From contig CAIYXE010000392.1 in the NCBI GenBank assembly GCA_903930095.1, positions 1-12,345 of the forward strand: DNA of 12,345 bases, written 5' to 3'. The translations under genes were made by a program, and so were the position numbers. Every line of letters begins with the position of its first letter. The stretch's first letter is position 1. This stretch comes from an uncultured Hyphomicrobiales bacterium (GTDB lineage: Bacteria > Pseudomonadota > Alphaproteobacteria > Rhizobiales > Aestuariivirgaceae). Positions 1-6,056 of the stretch are shown here, piece after piece. The notes under the pieces are model-generated. The model ran no database searches and was not told the origin of the DNA. It was given only the letters and a program-made list of their open reading frames with translations.

Positions 1-335
1 CGCGCCGAGAGAAAGTCGGCGATCGAGGCGATGTTGTGCCGCTTGGTCAGCTGGGCAATCATCTCGAGAAGCTTCCAGCCCAGCAGGAAGACCAGGATCG
101 GCCCGAGATAGATGGGCAGGAAGTCCAGCCCGCTGCGCGAGGCGATGCCGACGGAGCCGAAATAAGTCCAGGAGGTGCAGTAGACGGCAATCGACAGGGC
201 ATAGATCAGCGGCCTGCCGGTCCGCACATTCCACGTGAGCGCCATCCGGTCGCCATAGGTCGCCACGGCGAACAGCGCGCCCAGATACAGCAGGCCAGCG
301 GCCAGTATGCTCCACTCCCCGATCACGGCGGGCAT
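1..335 (-). CDS. Sensor histidine kinase with SSS (sodium/solute symporter-like) membrane domain, 5' part only
   Basis: Reading the minus strand from an ATG at 335-333 gives an open frame of 111 codons that continues past the window edge, so only the N-terminus is visible. It shows three hydrophobic stretches, about residues 8-28, 45-63 and 72-93. The segment around residues 50-80 (key residues [18 protein letters not shown], then DFLPIYLGP) is the typical start of the SSS-type domain fused to histidine kinases of the CbrA kind. The plain transporter PutP shares this fold, but the short N-terminus and the SWTYFGSVG...LPIYLGP wording favour the kinase family from memory. The kinase domains themselves lie outside the window, so that part is inferred. 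An AGG-containing stretch about 12 bases upstream is a weak ribosome site. The gene is divergent from ccoN and shares a 171-base intergenic region holding a FixK box. Its partner regulator and signal cannot be told from here. Confidence 0.8.
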   Translation of the reverse strand, partial: MPAVIGEWSILAAGLLYLGALFAVATYGDRMALTWNVRTGRPLIYALSIAVYCTSWTYFGSVGIASRSGLDFLPIYLGPILVFLLGWKLLEMIAQLTKRHNIASIADFLSA

Positions 336-380
336 GATCTGCCCGAACCTCGGGCGAATCAAGCCCGGGGCTCCCCCCGA

Positions 381-394
381 TTGATTCAGGTCAA
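381..394. promoter_or_regulatory. FNR/FixK (anaerobox) operator upstream of ccoN
   Basis: The 14 bases TTGATTCAGGTCAA fit the FixK consensus TTGA-N6-TCAA exactly and differ at one base from the FNR consensus TTGAT-N4-ATCAA. The box is centred at 387.5. A class II activator site centred at -41.5 would put ccoN transcription at about base 429, 78 bases before the preferred ccoN start. Expression of cbb3 oxidase operons from such boxes under low oxygen is established in rhizobia and Rhodobacter. The site is symmetric, so it could also act on the divergent kinase gene, whose start lies 46 bases from the box edge. No good -10 hexamer stands out in either direction, which is common for activator-dependent promoters. 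Confidence 0.85.
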
Positions 395-493
395 TGCCCC
401 CGTCTCCCGGCCCACGCATTCGTTGATGCAGATTATCTTCAGAAAGGGGTCTCATATGGGGGCTGACACACGCGTTCTAACGAGAACACCCTC

Positions 494-499
494 GGGAGG
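494..499 (+). promoter_or_regulatory. Ribosome binding site deciding the ccoN start
   Basis: GGGAGG lies seven bases before the ATG at 507 and is the best Shine-Dalgarno match in the leader. A weaker candidate, AAAGGGG at about 443-449, precedes an in-frame ATG at 456. The codons between 459 and 506 include CTA, AGA, ACA, GGA and TCA, which are rare in the neighbouring genes, so this stretch looks like an untranslated leader. Confidence 0.6.
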
Positions 500-506
500 C
501 GGGTCA

Positions 507-2090
507 ATGGCGATGATGGCGCTCTGGGGCGTCCTTGCCATCTTCGCCATCTCGATGGGCGCGAAGGCGGAGGACATGCCCTTCGCCATCCACATGTTCA
601 TCTTCGCGGCTGCCGCAATCCTGGCGCTGATCTTCAAGGCCCGCAGCTTCGGCCAGCCCGCCAGGGACACGTCCGGCTATATGGATGATGTGGTGCGCTG
701 GGGCGCCATCATCACCGTGTTCTGGGGTGTGGTGGGTTTCCTCGTCGGCCTCGTCGTGGCGCTGCAGCTGGCCTATCCCGCTTGGAACCCTGACCTCGCA
801 TGGTTCAACTTCGGCAGGCTCAGGCCCCTTCACACCTCCGCCGTGGTCTTCGCCTTCGGCGGCAACGCGCTGCTCACCACCTCCTTCTACGTGGTCCAGC
901 GCACCAACCGCACCAGGCTGGCGCTCGGCAACCTCGCCTGGTTCGTGTTCTGGGGCTATCAGCTGTTCATCGTGCTGGCCGCCACGGGCTATCTGCTCGG
1001 CGTCACCAACGGCCGCGAATATGCCGAGCCCGAATGGTATGTGGATCTCTGGCTCACCGTCGTGTGGGTGGCCTATTTCCTGGTCTTCTTCGGCACGCTG
1101 CTGAAGCGCAAGGAACCCCACATCTACGTGGCCAACTGGTTCTACCTCGCCTTCATCGTGACGATTGCCATGCTGCACATCGTCAACAACCTGGCGATCC
1201 CCGTGTCGTTCTTCGGCTCGAAGAGCTACTCGATGTTCTCGGGCGTGCAGGACGCGCTGACCCAGTGGTGGTACGGCCACAACGCGGTGGGCTTCTTCCT
1301 CACCGCGGGCTTCCTCGGCATGATGTATTTCTTCATCCCGAAGCGCGCCAACCGCCCGGTCTATTCCTACCGGCTGTCGATCGTGCATTTCTGGTCGCTG
1401 ATCTTCCTCTATATCTGGGCGGGTCCGCACCACCTTCACTACACGGCTCTGCCTGACTGGGCGCAGACCCTTGGCATGGTGTTCTCGATCATGCTGTGGA
1501 TGCCCTCCTGGGGCGGCATGATCAACGGCCTGATGACGCTGTCGGGCGCCTGGGACAAGCTCAGGACCGACCCCGTGCTGCGCATGATGGTGATCTCGGT
1601 CGCCTTCTACGGCATGTCGACCTTCGAAGGCCCGATGATGTCGATCAAGTCGGTCAACTCGCTCTCGCACTATACGGACTGGACCATCGGTCATGTGCAC
1701 TCCGGCGCGCTTGGCTGGGTCGGCATGATCTCGATGGGCTGCCTCTACCACCTCATCCCCAGGCTCTACGGCCAGAAGGAGGTCTACTCACTCCGCCTCG
1801 TCAGCTGGCACGTGTGGCTCGCCACGCTGGGCATCGTTGTCTACGCCTCCGCCATGTGGGTGTCCGGCATCATGCAGGGCCTGATGTGGCGCGAGTATGA
1901 TGCCAACGGCTTCCTCGTCTACTCCTTCGCGGAAACGGTCGAGGCCATGCATCCCTACTACGTCATCCGGGCCTTCGGCGGCGCCCTCTTCCTCGTGGGC
2001 TCGCTCATCATGGTCTACAACATCTACCGCACCATCAAGGGCTCCCAGCCCGTGACGCAGCCGGTCGGCATGATCTCGGCAGCGGCATAA
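507..2090 (+). CDS. ccoN: cbb3-type cytochrome c oxidase catalytic subunit I (CcoN/FixN)
   Basis: This is the heme-copper catalytic subunit in the inner membrane, which reduces O2 to water and pumps protons. From the ATG at 507 it is 527 residues, close to the family norm, with many membrane helices. Metal ligands are all present. H109 (RPLHTSA) and H398 bind low-spin heme b, and H396 (GHVHSG) binds heme b3. H258 (WWYGHNAV), H308 and H309 (GPHHLH) bind CuB. Y302 is placed six residues before H308, as the cross-linked tyrosine is in the Pseudomonas stutzeri structure, and E374 (TFEGP) matches its conserved glutamate. The frame stays open back to base 36, but that extension reads as unrelated proline/arginine-rich sequence and overlaps the divergent kinase gene. 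The start at 507 has the best ribosome site; 456 (17 more residues) remains possible. It leads the ccoNOQP operon, 20 bases before ccoO. Confidence 0.97.
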   Translation: MAMMALWGVLAIFAISMGAKAEDMPFAIHMFIFAAAAILALIFKARSFGQPARDTSGYMDDVVRWGAIITVFWGVVGFLVGLVVALQLAYPAWNPDLAWFNFGRLRPLHTSAVVFAFGGNALLTTSFYVVQRTNRTRLALGNLAWFVFWGYQLFIVLAATGYLLGVTNGREYAEPEWYVDLWLTVVWVAYFLVFFGTLLKRKEPHIYVANWFYLAFIVTIAMLHIVNNLAIPVSFFGSKSYSMFSGVQDALTQWWYGHNAVGFFLTAGFLGMMYFFIPKRANRPVYSYRLSIVHFWSLIFLYIWAGPHHLHYTALPDWAQTLGMVFSIMLWMPSWGGMINGLMTLSGAWDKLRTDPVLRMMVISVAFYGMSTFEGPMMSIKSVNSLSHYTDWTIGHVHSGALGWVGMISMGCLYHLIPRLYGQKEVYSLRLVSWHVWLATLGIVVYASAMWVSGIMQGLMWREYDANGFLVYSFAETVEAMHPYYVIRAFGGALFLVGSLIMVYNIYRTIKGSQPVTQPVGMISAAA

Positions 2091-2110
2091 GAAGAAGGAC
2101 ATTTGGTGCC

Positions 2111-2836
2111 ATGAAACACGAAACACTCGAAAAGAATGCCACGCTGCTGCTGATCTTCAGCTTCCTCGTGGTCACCATCGGCGGCCTCGTCCAGATCGTG
2201 CCCCTGTTCTACCTGCAGAACACGATCGAGAACGTGGAGGGCATGCGCCCCTACTCGCCGCTCGAACTCGCGGGCCGCAACGTCTATATCCGCGAGGGCT
2301 GCTACGTGTGCCACAGCCAGATGATCCGCCCCTTCCGGGACGAGGTCGAACGCTACGGCCACTACTCGCTGGCAGCCGAGTCGCAATATGATCACCCCTT
2401 CCAGTGGGGCTCGAAGCGCACAGGTCCAGACCTCGCCCGCGTCGGCAACAAATACTCTGACGACTGGCACAAGGAGCATCTGGCCAACCCGCGCAACGTG
2501 GTGCCGGAATCGATCATGCCAGGCTACGCCTTCCTCCTCGACAAGGAGGTTGACGTCAAAGCCTATGGCAAACACCTCGCCGCGCTGAACCTCACCGTCA
2601 ACAACGGCAAGGGCGCCATGTACCGCCCCGAGGACATCGAGAACGCCCAGGCCGACATGATCGCCCAGGCCACGGGCGAGAACGCCGAAGGCCTGCTCGA
2701 GCGTTATCCGAAGGCGCTGGCCCGCAACTTCGACAATGATCCCCGCATCACCGAGATGGACGCGCTCATCGCCTATCTCCAGATGCTCGGCACGCTGGTC
2801 GACACCGCAGCCTTCACGCCCGAACTGTCACGGTGA
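2111..2836 (+). CDS. ccoO: cbb3-type cytochrome c oxidase monoheme subunit II (CcoO/FixO)
   Basis: This membrane-anchored monoheme cytochrome c passes electrons from CcoP to the CcoN active site. It has 241 residues, usual for CcoO. A single N-terminal membrane helix (about residues 13-34) anchors a periplasmic domain. The heme c site is CYVCH at residues 64-68, followed by [18 protein letters not shown], a stretch highly characteristic of the family. M136 in the IMPGY motif is the likely second axial heme ligand. AAGGA at 2095-2099 is the ribosome site, 11 bases before the ATG. The stop overlaps the alternative GTG start of ccoQ, and the ATG used for ccoQ lies five bases past the stop, consistent with translational coupling. 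Nothing is missing or unusual. Confidence 0.97.
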   Translation: MKHETLEKNATLLLIFSFLVVTIGGLVQIVPLFYLQNTIENVEGMRPYSPLELAGRNVYIREGCYVCHSQMIRPFRDEVERYGHYSLAAESQYDHPFQWGSKRTGPDLARVGNKYSDDWHKEHLANPRNVVPESIMPGYAFLLDKEVDVKAYGKHLAALNLTVNNGKGAMYRPEDIENAQADMIAQATGENAEGLLERYPKALARNFDNDPRITEMDALIAYLQMLGTLVDTAAFTPELSR

Positions 2837-2841
2837 GCGGC

Positions 2842-3012
2842 ATGGGCACCTACGACACACTGCGGCATTTCGCGGACAGCTGGGGCCTTCTCGCCATGTT
2901 CGTGTTCTTCCTCGCCATGGTCCTCTTCGTGTTCAGGCGGGGCTCGAAGGCCCGCTACGAGGAGGCCGCGCAAATCCCTCTCAGGAACGGTTCTGAGGAT
3001 AAAGAGCAATGA
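2842..3012 (+). CDS. ccoQ: cbb3-type oxidase small subunit (CcoQ/FixQ)
   Basis: This short gene encodes a 56-residue, single-span membrane protein. The N-terminus MGTYDTLRHFADSWGLL, a hydrophobic helix at about residues 15-31, and a charged tail starting FRRGSKARYEEAA are the classic CcoQ layout. CcoQ is a small accessory subunit reported to stabilise the CcoNOP complex. The ATG at 2842 matches the start of known homologues. An in-frame GTG at 2833, overlapping the ccoO stop as GTGA, would add three residues and cannot be excluded. Neither start has a strong Shine-Dalgarno sequence, so translation is probably coupled to ccoO. The stop overlaps the ccoP start as ATGA. Confidence 0.92.
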   Translation: MGTYDTLRHFADSWGLLAMFVFFLAMVLFVFRRGSKARYEEAAQIPLRNGSEDKEQ

Positions 3013-3902
3013 CCAGCAATATCGAGAAAGACGACATCTCCGGAACATCCACGACCGGCCATGAGTGGGACGGCATCAAGGAACTGAACACGCCGCTCCC
3101 CAAATGGTGGCTCTACACCTTCTACGCCACGGTGATCTGGGCGATCGGCTACACCATCGCCTATCCGGCCTGGCCGCTGCTCACCTCGGCAACACCCGGC
3201 CTCCTCGGCTATTCCTCGCGCGGCGCGGTGGCCGAGCAGATCGAAACCGCGCGGGCCGCCCAGAAAGAGAACCTGGACAAGATTGCCGCCACGAGCGTTG
3301 ACGACATCCTGAAGGACCCGAACCTGCTCGCCTTCGCGCAGGCGGGCGGCGCGGCCGCCTTCAAGGTCAACTGCGTCCAGTGCCACGGCTCAGGTGCTGC
3401 AGGCTTCGTGGGCTACCCCAACCTCAATGACGACGACTGGCTCTGGGGCGGCACGCCCGAGGCGATCTATGTGACGCTGAAGAACGGCATCCGCTACGCG
3501 GCGAATGCCGAGACGCGCGACTCCCAGATGCCGGCCTTCGGCGCCGACGGCATTCTCTCGCCGGAGCAAGTGGCCCAGGTCGCCTCCTATGTCGTCTCGC
3601 TCTCGGGCGGCAAGGCGGACCAGGCCATGGTCCAGGCGGGCCAGCCGATCTTCGCCGAGAATTGCGCCGCCTGCCACGGCGAGGACGCCAAGGGCGGGCG
3701 TGATTTCGGCGCCCCCAACCTCGCGGACAAGATTGCGCTCTATGGCACAAGCTTCGAGGAGGTGAAGGCGCAGATCGTCAGGCCGCGCCAGGGCGTCATG
3801 CCGGGCTGGTCGCACCGCCTCGACGATGCAACGATCAAGCAGCTCGCAGTCTACGTGCATACGCTGGGCGGCGGCGAAACACCGGCACCTGCCACCCAGT
3901 AA
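3009..3902 (+). CDS. ccoP: cbb3-type cytochrome c oxidase diheme subunit III (CcoP/FixP)
   Basis: This diheme cytochrome c is the electron entry point of the oxidase. The product is 297 residues, normal for the family. An N-terminal cytoplasmic segment (ending in the family-typical DGIKELNTPLPKWW, about residues 21-34) leads into one membrane helix at about 34-53 and a periplasmic part with two cytochrome c domains. Heme sites are CVQCH at 122-126 and CAACH at 219-223. Likely axial methionines are M174 (QMPAFG) and M264 (VMPGW). The start overlaps the ccoQ stop by four bases, with GAGG at 2995-2998 upstream. It is the last gene of the structural operon and is followed by a long hairpin. Confidence 0.97.
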   Translation: MTSNIEKDDISGTSTTGHEWDGIKELNTPLPKWWLYTFYATVIWAIGYTIAYPAWPLLTSATPGLLGYSSRGAVAEQIETARAAQKENLDKIAATSVDDILKDPNLLAFAQAGGAAAFKVNCVQCHGSGAAGFVGYPNLNDDDWLWGGTPEAIYVTLKNGIRYAANAETRDSQMPAFGADGILSPEQVAQVASYVVSLSGGKADQAMVQAGQPIFAENCAACHGEDAKGGRDFGAPNLADKIALYGTSFEEVKAQIVRPRQGVMPGWSHRLDDATIKQLAVYVHTLGGGETPAPATQ

Positions 3903-3913
3903 CGGCAAGCATT

Positions 3914-3951
3914 GCAGGCCACAGGCGGTTGACAGCCCGCCTGCGGCCTGC
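3914..3951 (+). terminator. Long GC-rich hairpin after ccoP (possible terminator or mRNA end protector)
   Basis: The arms at 3914-3928 and 3937-3951 pair at 14 of 15 positions (one A-C mismatch) around an eight-base loop TTGACAGC, starting 11 bases after the ccoP stop. No run of T follows, so it is not a textbook intrinsic terminator. It may still slow RNA polymerase, shield the 3' end of ccoNOQP mRNA, or allow partial read-through into ccoGHIS. An overlapping short stem (3951-3955 with 3967-3971) could form instead. Confidence 0.5.
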
Positions 3952-3984
3952 CGCCACACGGAAAACGGCGGGCTGCGGAATTAC

Positions 3985-4000
3985 ATTAGGATTATCTAAT
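3985..4000. promoter_or_regulatory. AT-rich palindrome upstream of ccoG, possible operator or promoter
   Basis: ATTAG-N6-CTAAT is a perfect five-base inverted repeat with a six-base spacer. It sits in an AT-rich island (about 3979-4007) inside very GC-rich DNA, 22 bases before ccoG. The six-base spacing of its TTAG/CTAA core equals that of FNR-family boxes, but the half-sites do not match TTGA. It also resembles the Irr iron-control element (TTTAGAA-N3-TTCTAAA), but with a spacing one base shorter. It may be a promoter or operator for ccoGHIS; the regulator is not identified. Confidence 0.35.
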
Positions 4001-4022
4001 TTATTTCCGCGCCCCGAGGGGA

Positions 4023-5561
4023 ATGATGGTCCAGATACTGAACACGCTCGACACCGCGCCTTCCGCCGAAGTCGACACCCATGATGCGCAGGCCGTCAAC
4101 AAGGCCGAGAACCGCTCGCTCTACGCCTCGCGCGCCGCCATCCATCCGAAATCCGTCCACGGAACATTCCGCCGGCTCAAGTGGATCCTGCTCGTCGTCC
4201 TCCTCGGCATCTACTACATCTCACCCTTCCTGCGCTGGGACAGGCCCGGCAATGCACCCGACCAGGCGATCCTGATCGATCTCGCGAACCGCCGCTTCTA
4301 TTTCTTCTTCATCGAGATCTGGCCCCAGGAATTCTACTATGTCGCGGGCCTTCTCATCATGGCGGGTGTGGGCCTGGTCCTCGTCACCTCGCTGTTCGGC
4401 CGCGCCTGGTGCGGCTACGCCTGCCCCCAGACCGTGTGGACAGACCTCTTTATCTGGGTCGAAAGCAAGATCGAGGGCGACCGCAACGCCAGGATCAGGC
4501 TCGATGCGGCCCCGTGGAGCGCGGGCAAGCTGATGAAGCGTTCGGCCAAGATGGCGGTTTGGCTGCTGATCGCCATCGCCACCGGCGGCTTCTGGGTGTT
4601 CTACTTCGCCGACGCCCCCACGCTGCTCGTTGAGCTCGTCACCGGCGCCGCGCCATCGGTCGCCTATTTCACCATCGCCATTCTCACCGCCACGACCTTC
4701 ATCTTCGCGGGCTTCATGCGTGAGCAGGTGTGCACCTACATGTGCCCGTGGCCGCGCATCCAGGGCGCGATGCTGGATGAAGACTCCCTCATCGTCACCT
4801 ACAACGCCTGGCGCGGCGAGCCGCGCATGGCGGGCCGCAAGAAAGCGGAGGCACAGGGCCTCAAGCCCGGCGACTGCGTCGATTGCAACGCCTGCGTCGC
4901 CGTCTGCCCCATGGGCATCGACATCCGTGACGGCAACCAGCTCGAGTGCATCAACTGCGCGCTGTGCATCGATGCCTGCGATGCGGTGATGGAGAAGGTC
5001 GGAAGCCCCAAGGGCCTCATCAATTACACCACCTCCAGCCTCTACGCCGCCAACGTCGCCGGCAAGGACACGCACTGGAACTGGCGTCACCTGCTGCGGC
5101 CGCGCACCGCGATCTACTTCACCATGTGGCTGGGCGTCGGCCTCGCCATGCTCGTCACCCTGCTCAACCGCAGCCAGCTTGATGTCAACGTCGTGCCAGA
5201 CCGTAACCCGCTCTACGTCACCCTCTCCGACGGCGCGATCCGCAACGGCTACACCGTCAAGATCCTGAACAAGCGTCAGCAGGAGCGGACCTTCCGGCTG
5301 ACCCTCGAAGACCTGCCCGGCGGTTCAATGGAACTGGTGGGCGCCTCTGGCGCGAGGGGCGCCAGCTTCGACATCACCGTCGAACCGGACAAGCTGAAGG
5401 CCGTGAAAGTCTATGTCGCCACGGCTGATGAGGCCGTCCTCGAAGACGAACACAACCGGTTCCATTTCAGGATCGAAGAACTGCATCCCGAAGGCATGGC
5501 GGAGACGGCACGTTACGATGCCATCTTCCATGCGCCCGGCACGGACGAAGAGGAGGATTGA
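4023..5561 (+). CDS. ccoG: Cupric reductase / ferredoxin-type cbb3 oxidase assembly protein (CcoG/FixG/RdxA)
   Basis: CcoG is a membrane iron-sulfur protein. Work in Rhodobacter capsulatus showed it reduces Cu(II) to Cu(I), supplying copper for the oxidase. This copy is 512 residues, a normal length. It has membrane helices at about 53-70, 104-124, 178-194, 213-231 and 363-381. Two four-cysteine clusters, C285-C288-C291-C295P and C309-C312-C315-C319, should hold two [4Fe-4S] centres. Two further conserved cysteine pairs, C130/C134 (WCGYACPQTVW) and C237/C241 (CTYMCPWPR), lie near the helices. The C-terminal part from about residue 385 is the usual periplasmic Ig-like domain. GAGGGG at 4016-4021 is the ribosome site. 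Its spacing suits the second ATG at 4026 slightly better than that at 4023, a one-residue difference. It is the first gene of the assembly operon. Confidence 0.96.
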   Translation: MMVQILNTLDTAPSAEVDTHDAQAVNKAENRSLYASRAAIHPKSVHGTFRRLKWILLVVLLGIYYISPFLRWDRPGNAPDQAILIDLANRRFYFFFIEIWPQEFYYVAGLLIMAGVGLVLVTSLFGRAWCGYACPQTVWTDLFIWVESKIEGDRNARIRLDAAPWSAGKLMKRSAKMAVWLLIAIATGGFWVFYFADAPTLLVELVTGAAPSVAYFTIAILTATTFIFAGFMREQVCTYMCPWPRIQGAMLDEDSLIVTYNAWRGEPRMAGRKKAEAQGLKPGDCVDCNACVAVCPMGIDIRDGNQLECINCALCIDACDAVMEKVGSPKGLINYTTSSLYAANVAGKDTHWNWRHLLRPRTAIYFTMWLGVGLAMLVTLLNRSQLDVNVVPDRNPLYVTLSDGAIRNGYTVKILNKRQQERTFRLTLEDLPGGSMELVGASGARGASFDITVEPDKLKAVKVYVATADEAVLEDEHNRFHFRIEELHPEGMAETARYDAIFHAPGTDEEED

Positions 5562-5564
5562 GAC

Positions 5565-6056
5565 ATGTCCACGGCAGCAGCGCACAAGCCCCTTACCGGA
5601 TGGCACGTCCTGGCGATGCTCATCGCCTTCTTCGCCGTCATCTTCAGCGTCAACTTCACCATGGCCTGGTTTGCCAACTCAACCTGGTCGGGCCTCGTCG
5701 TCGCCAACGGCTATGTGGCGAGCCAGAGCTTCGACAAGGACCTCGCCAAGGCCCGCGCCCAGGACGCGCTGGGCTGGAAGGTCGGCTTCTCCTTCAGCGA
5801 GGACCGCCTCCGCCTGACCTTCGCGGACAAGGGCGGCTCCAGGATTGATCAGCTCACCATCACGGGGGCACTCGCGCGGCCGGTCACCGACAAGGAGGAC
5901 CAGACCCTCACCTTCTCAGCCATGGGCTCCGGCGTCTATTCCGCGCCCGCCGTCCTCGCGCCGGGCGTCTGGGAGGTGGAGATCACTGCTGACGGCAACG
6001 GTGTTTCGGGCTATCGCAAGGCCTTCCGCTTCGTGGTGAAAGGCAACATCCCGTGA
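5565..6056 (+). CDS. ccoH: cbb3 oxidase assembly membrane protein (CcoH/FixH)
   Basis: The 163-residue product has one N-terminal membrane helix at about 12-36 and a periplasmic domain of about 125 residues. The segment GWHVL...FFAVIFSVNFTMAWFA and the following NGYVASQSFDKDLAKA are family signatures of FixH. CcoH is needed for stable cbb3 assembly and is thought to contact CcoN and the copper ATPase; its exact biochemical role is unsettled. A full AGGAGG at 5551-5556, lying inside the end of ccoG, is eight bases from the ATG and is the strongest ribosome site in the operon. The gap from the ccoG stop is three bases, and the stop overlaps the ccoI GTG start as GTGA. Confidence 0.94.
   Translation: MSTAAAHKPLTGWHVLAMLIAFFAVIFSVNFTMAWFANSTWSGLVVANGYVASQSFDKDLAKARAQDALGWKVGFSFSEDRLRLTFADKGGSRIDQLTITGALARPVTDKEDQTLTFSAMGSGVYSAPAVLAPGVWEVEITADGNGVSGYRKAFRFVVKGNIP

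Noticed and set aside
36..506. Long in-frame extension upstream of ccoN, as part of the oxidase or a separate protein
   Set aside because: It overlaps the divergent kinase gene on the other strand and the FixK box, reads as unrelated proline/arginine-rich sequence, and no CcoN family member has such an extension.
504..1751. 415-codon open frame on the minus strand opposite ccoN
   Set aside because: Its composition is His/Glu/Arg-rich low complexity, and it lies opposite a fully conserved catalytic subunit.
3929..3957. TTGACA at 3929-3934 as the -35 of a ccoG promoter
   Set aside because: It forms the loop of the hairpin, and the position 17 bases downstream has no -10-like sequence.
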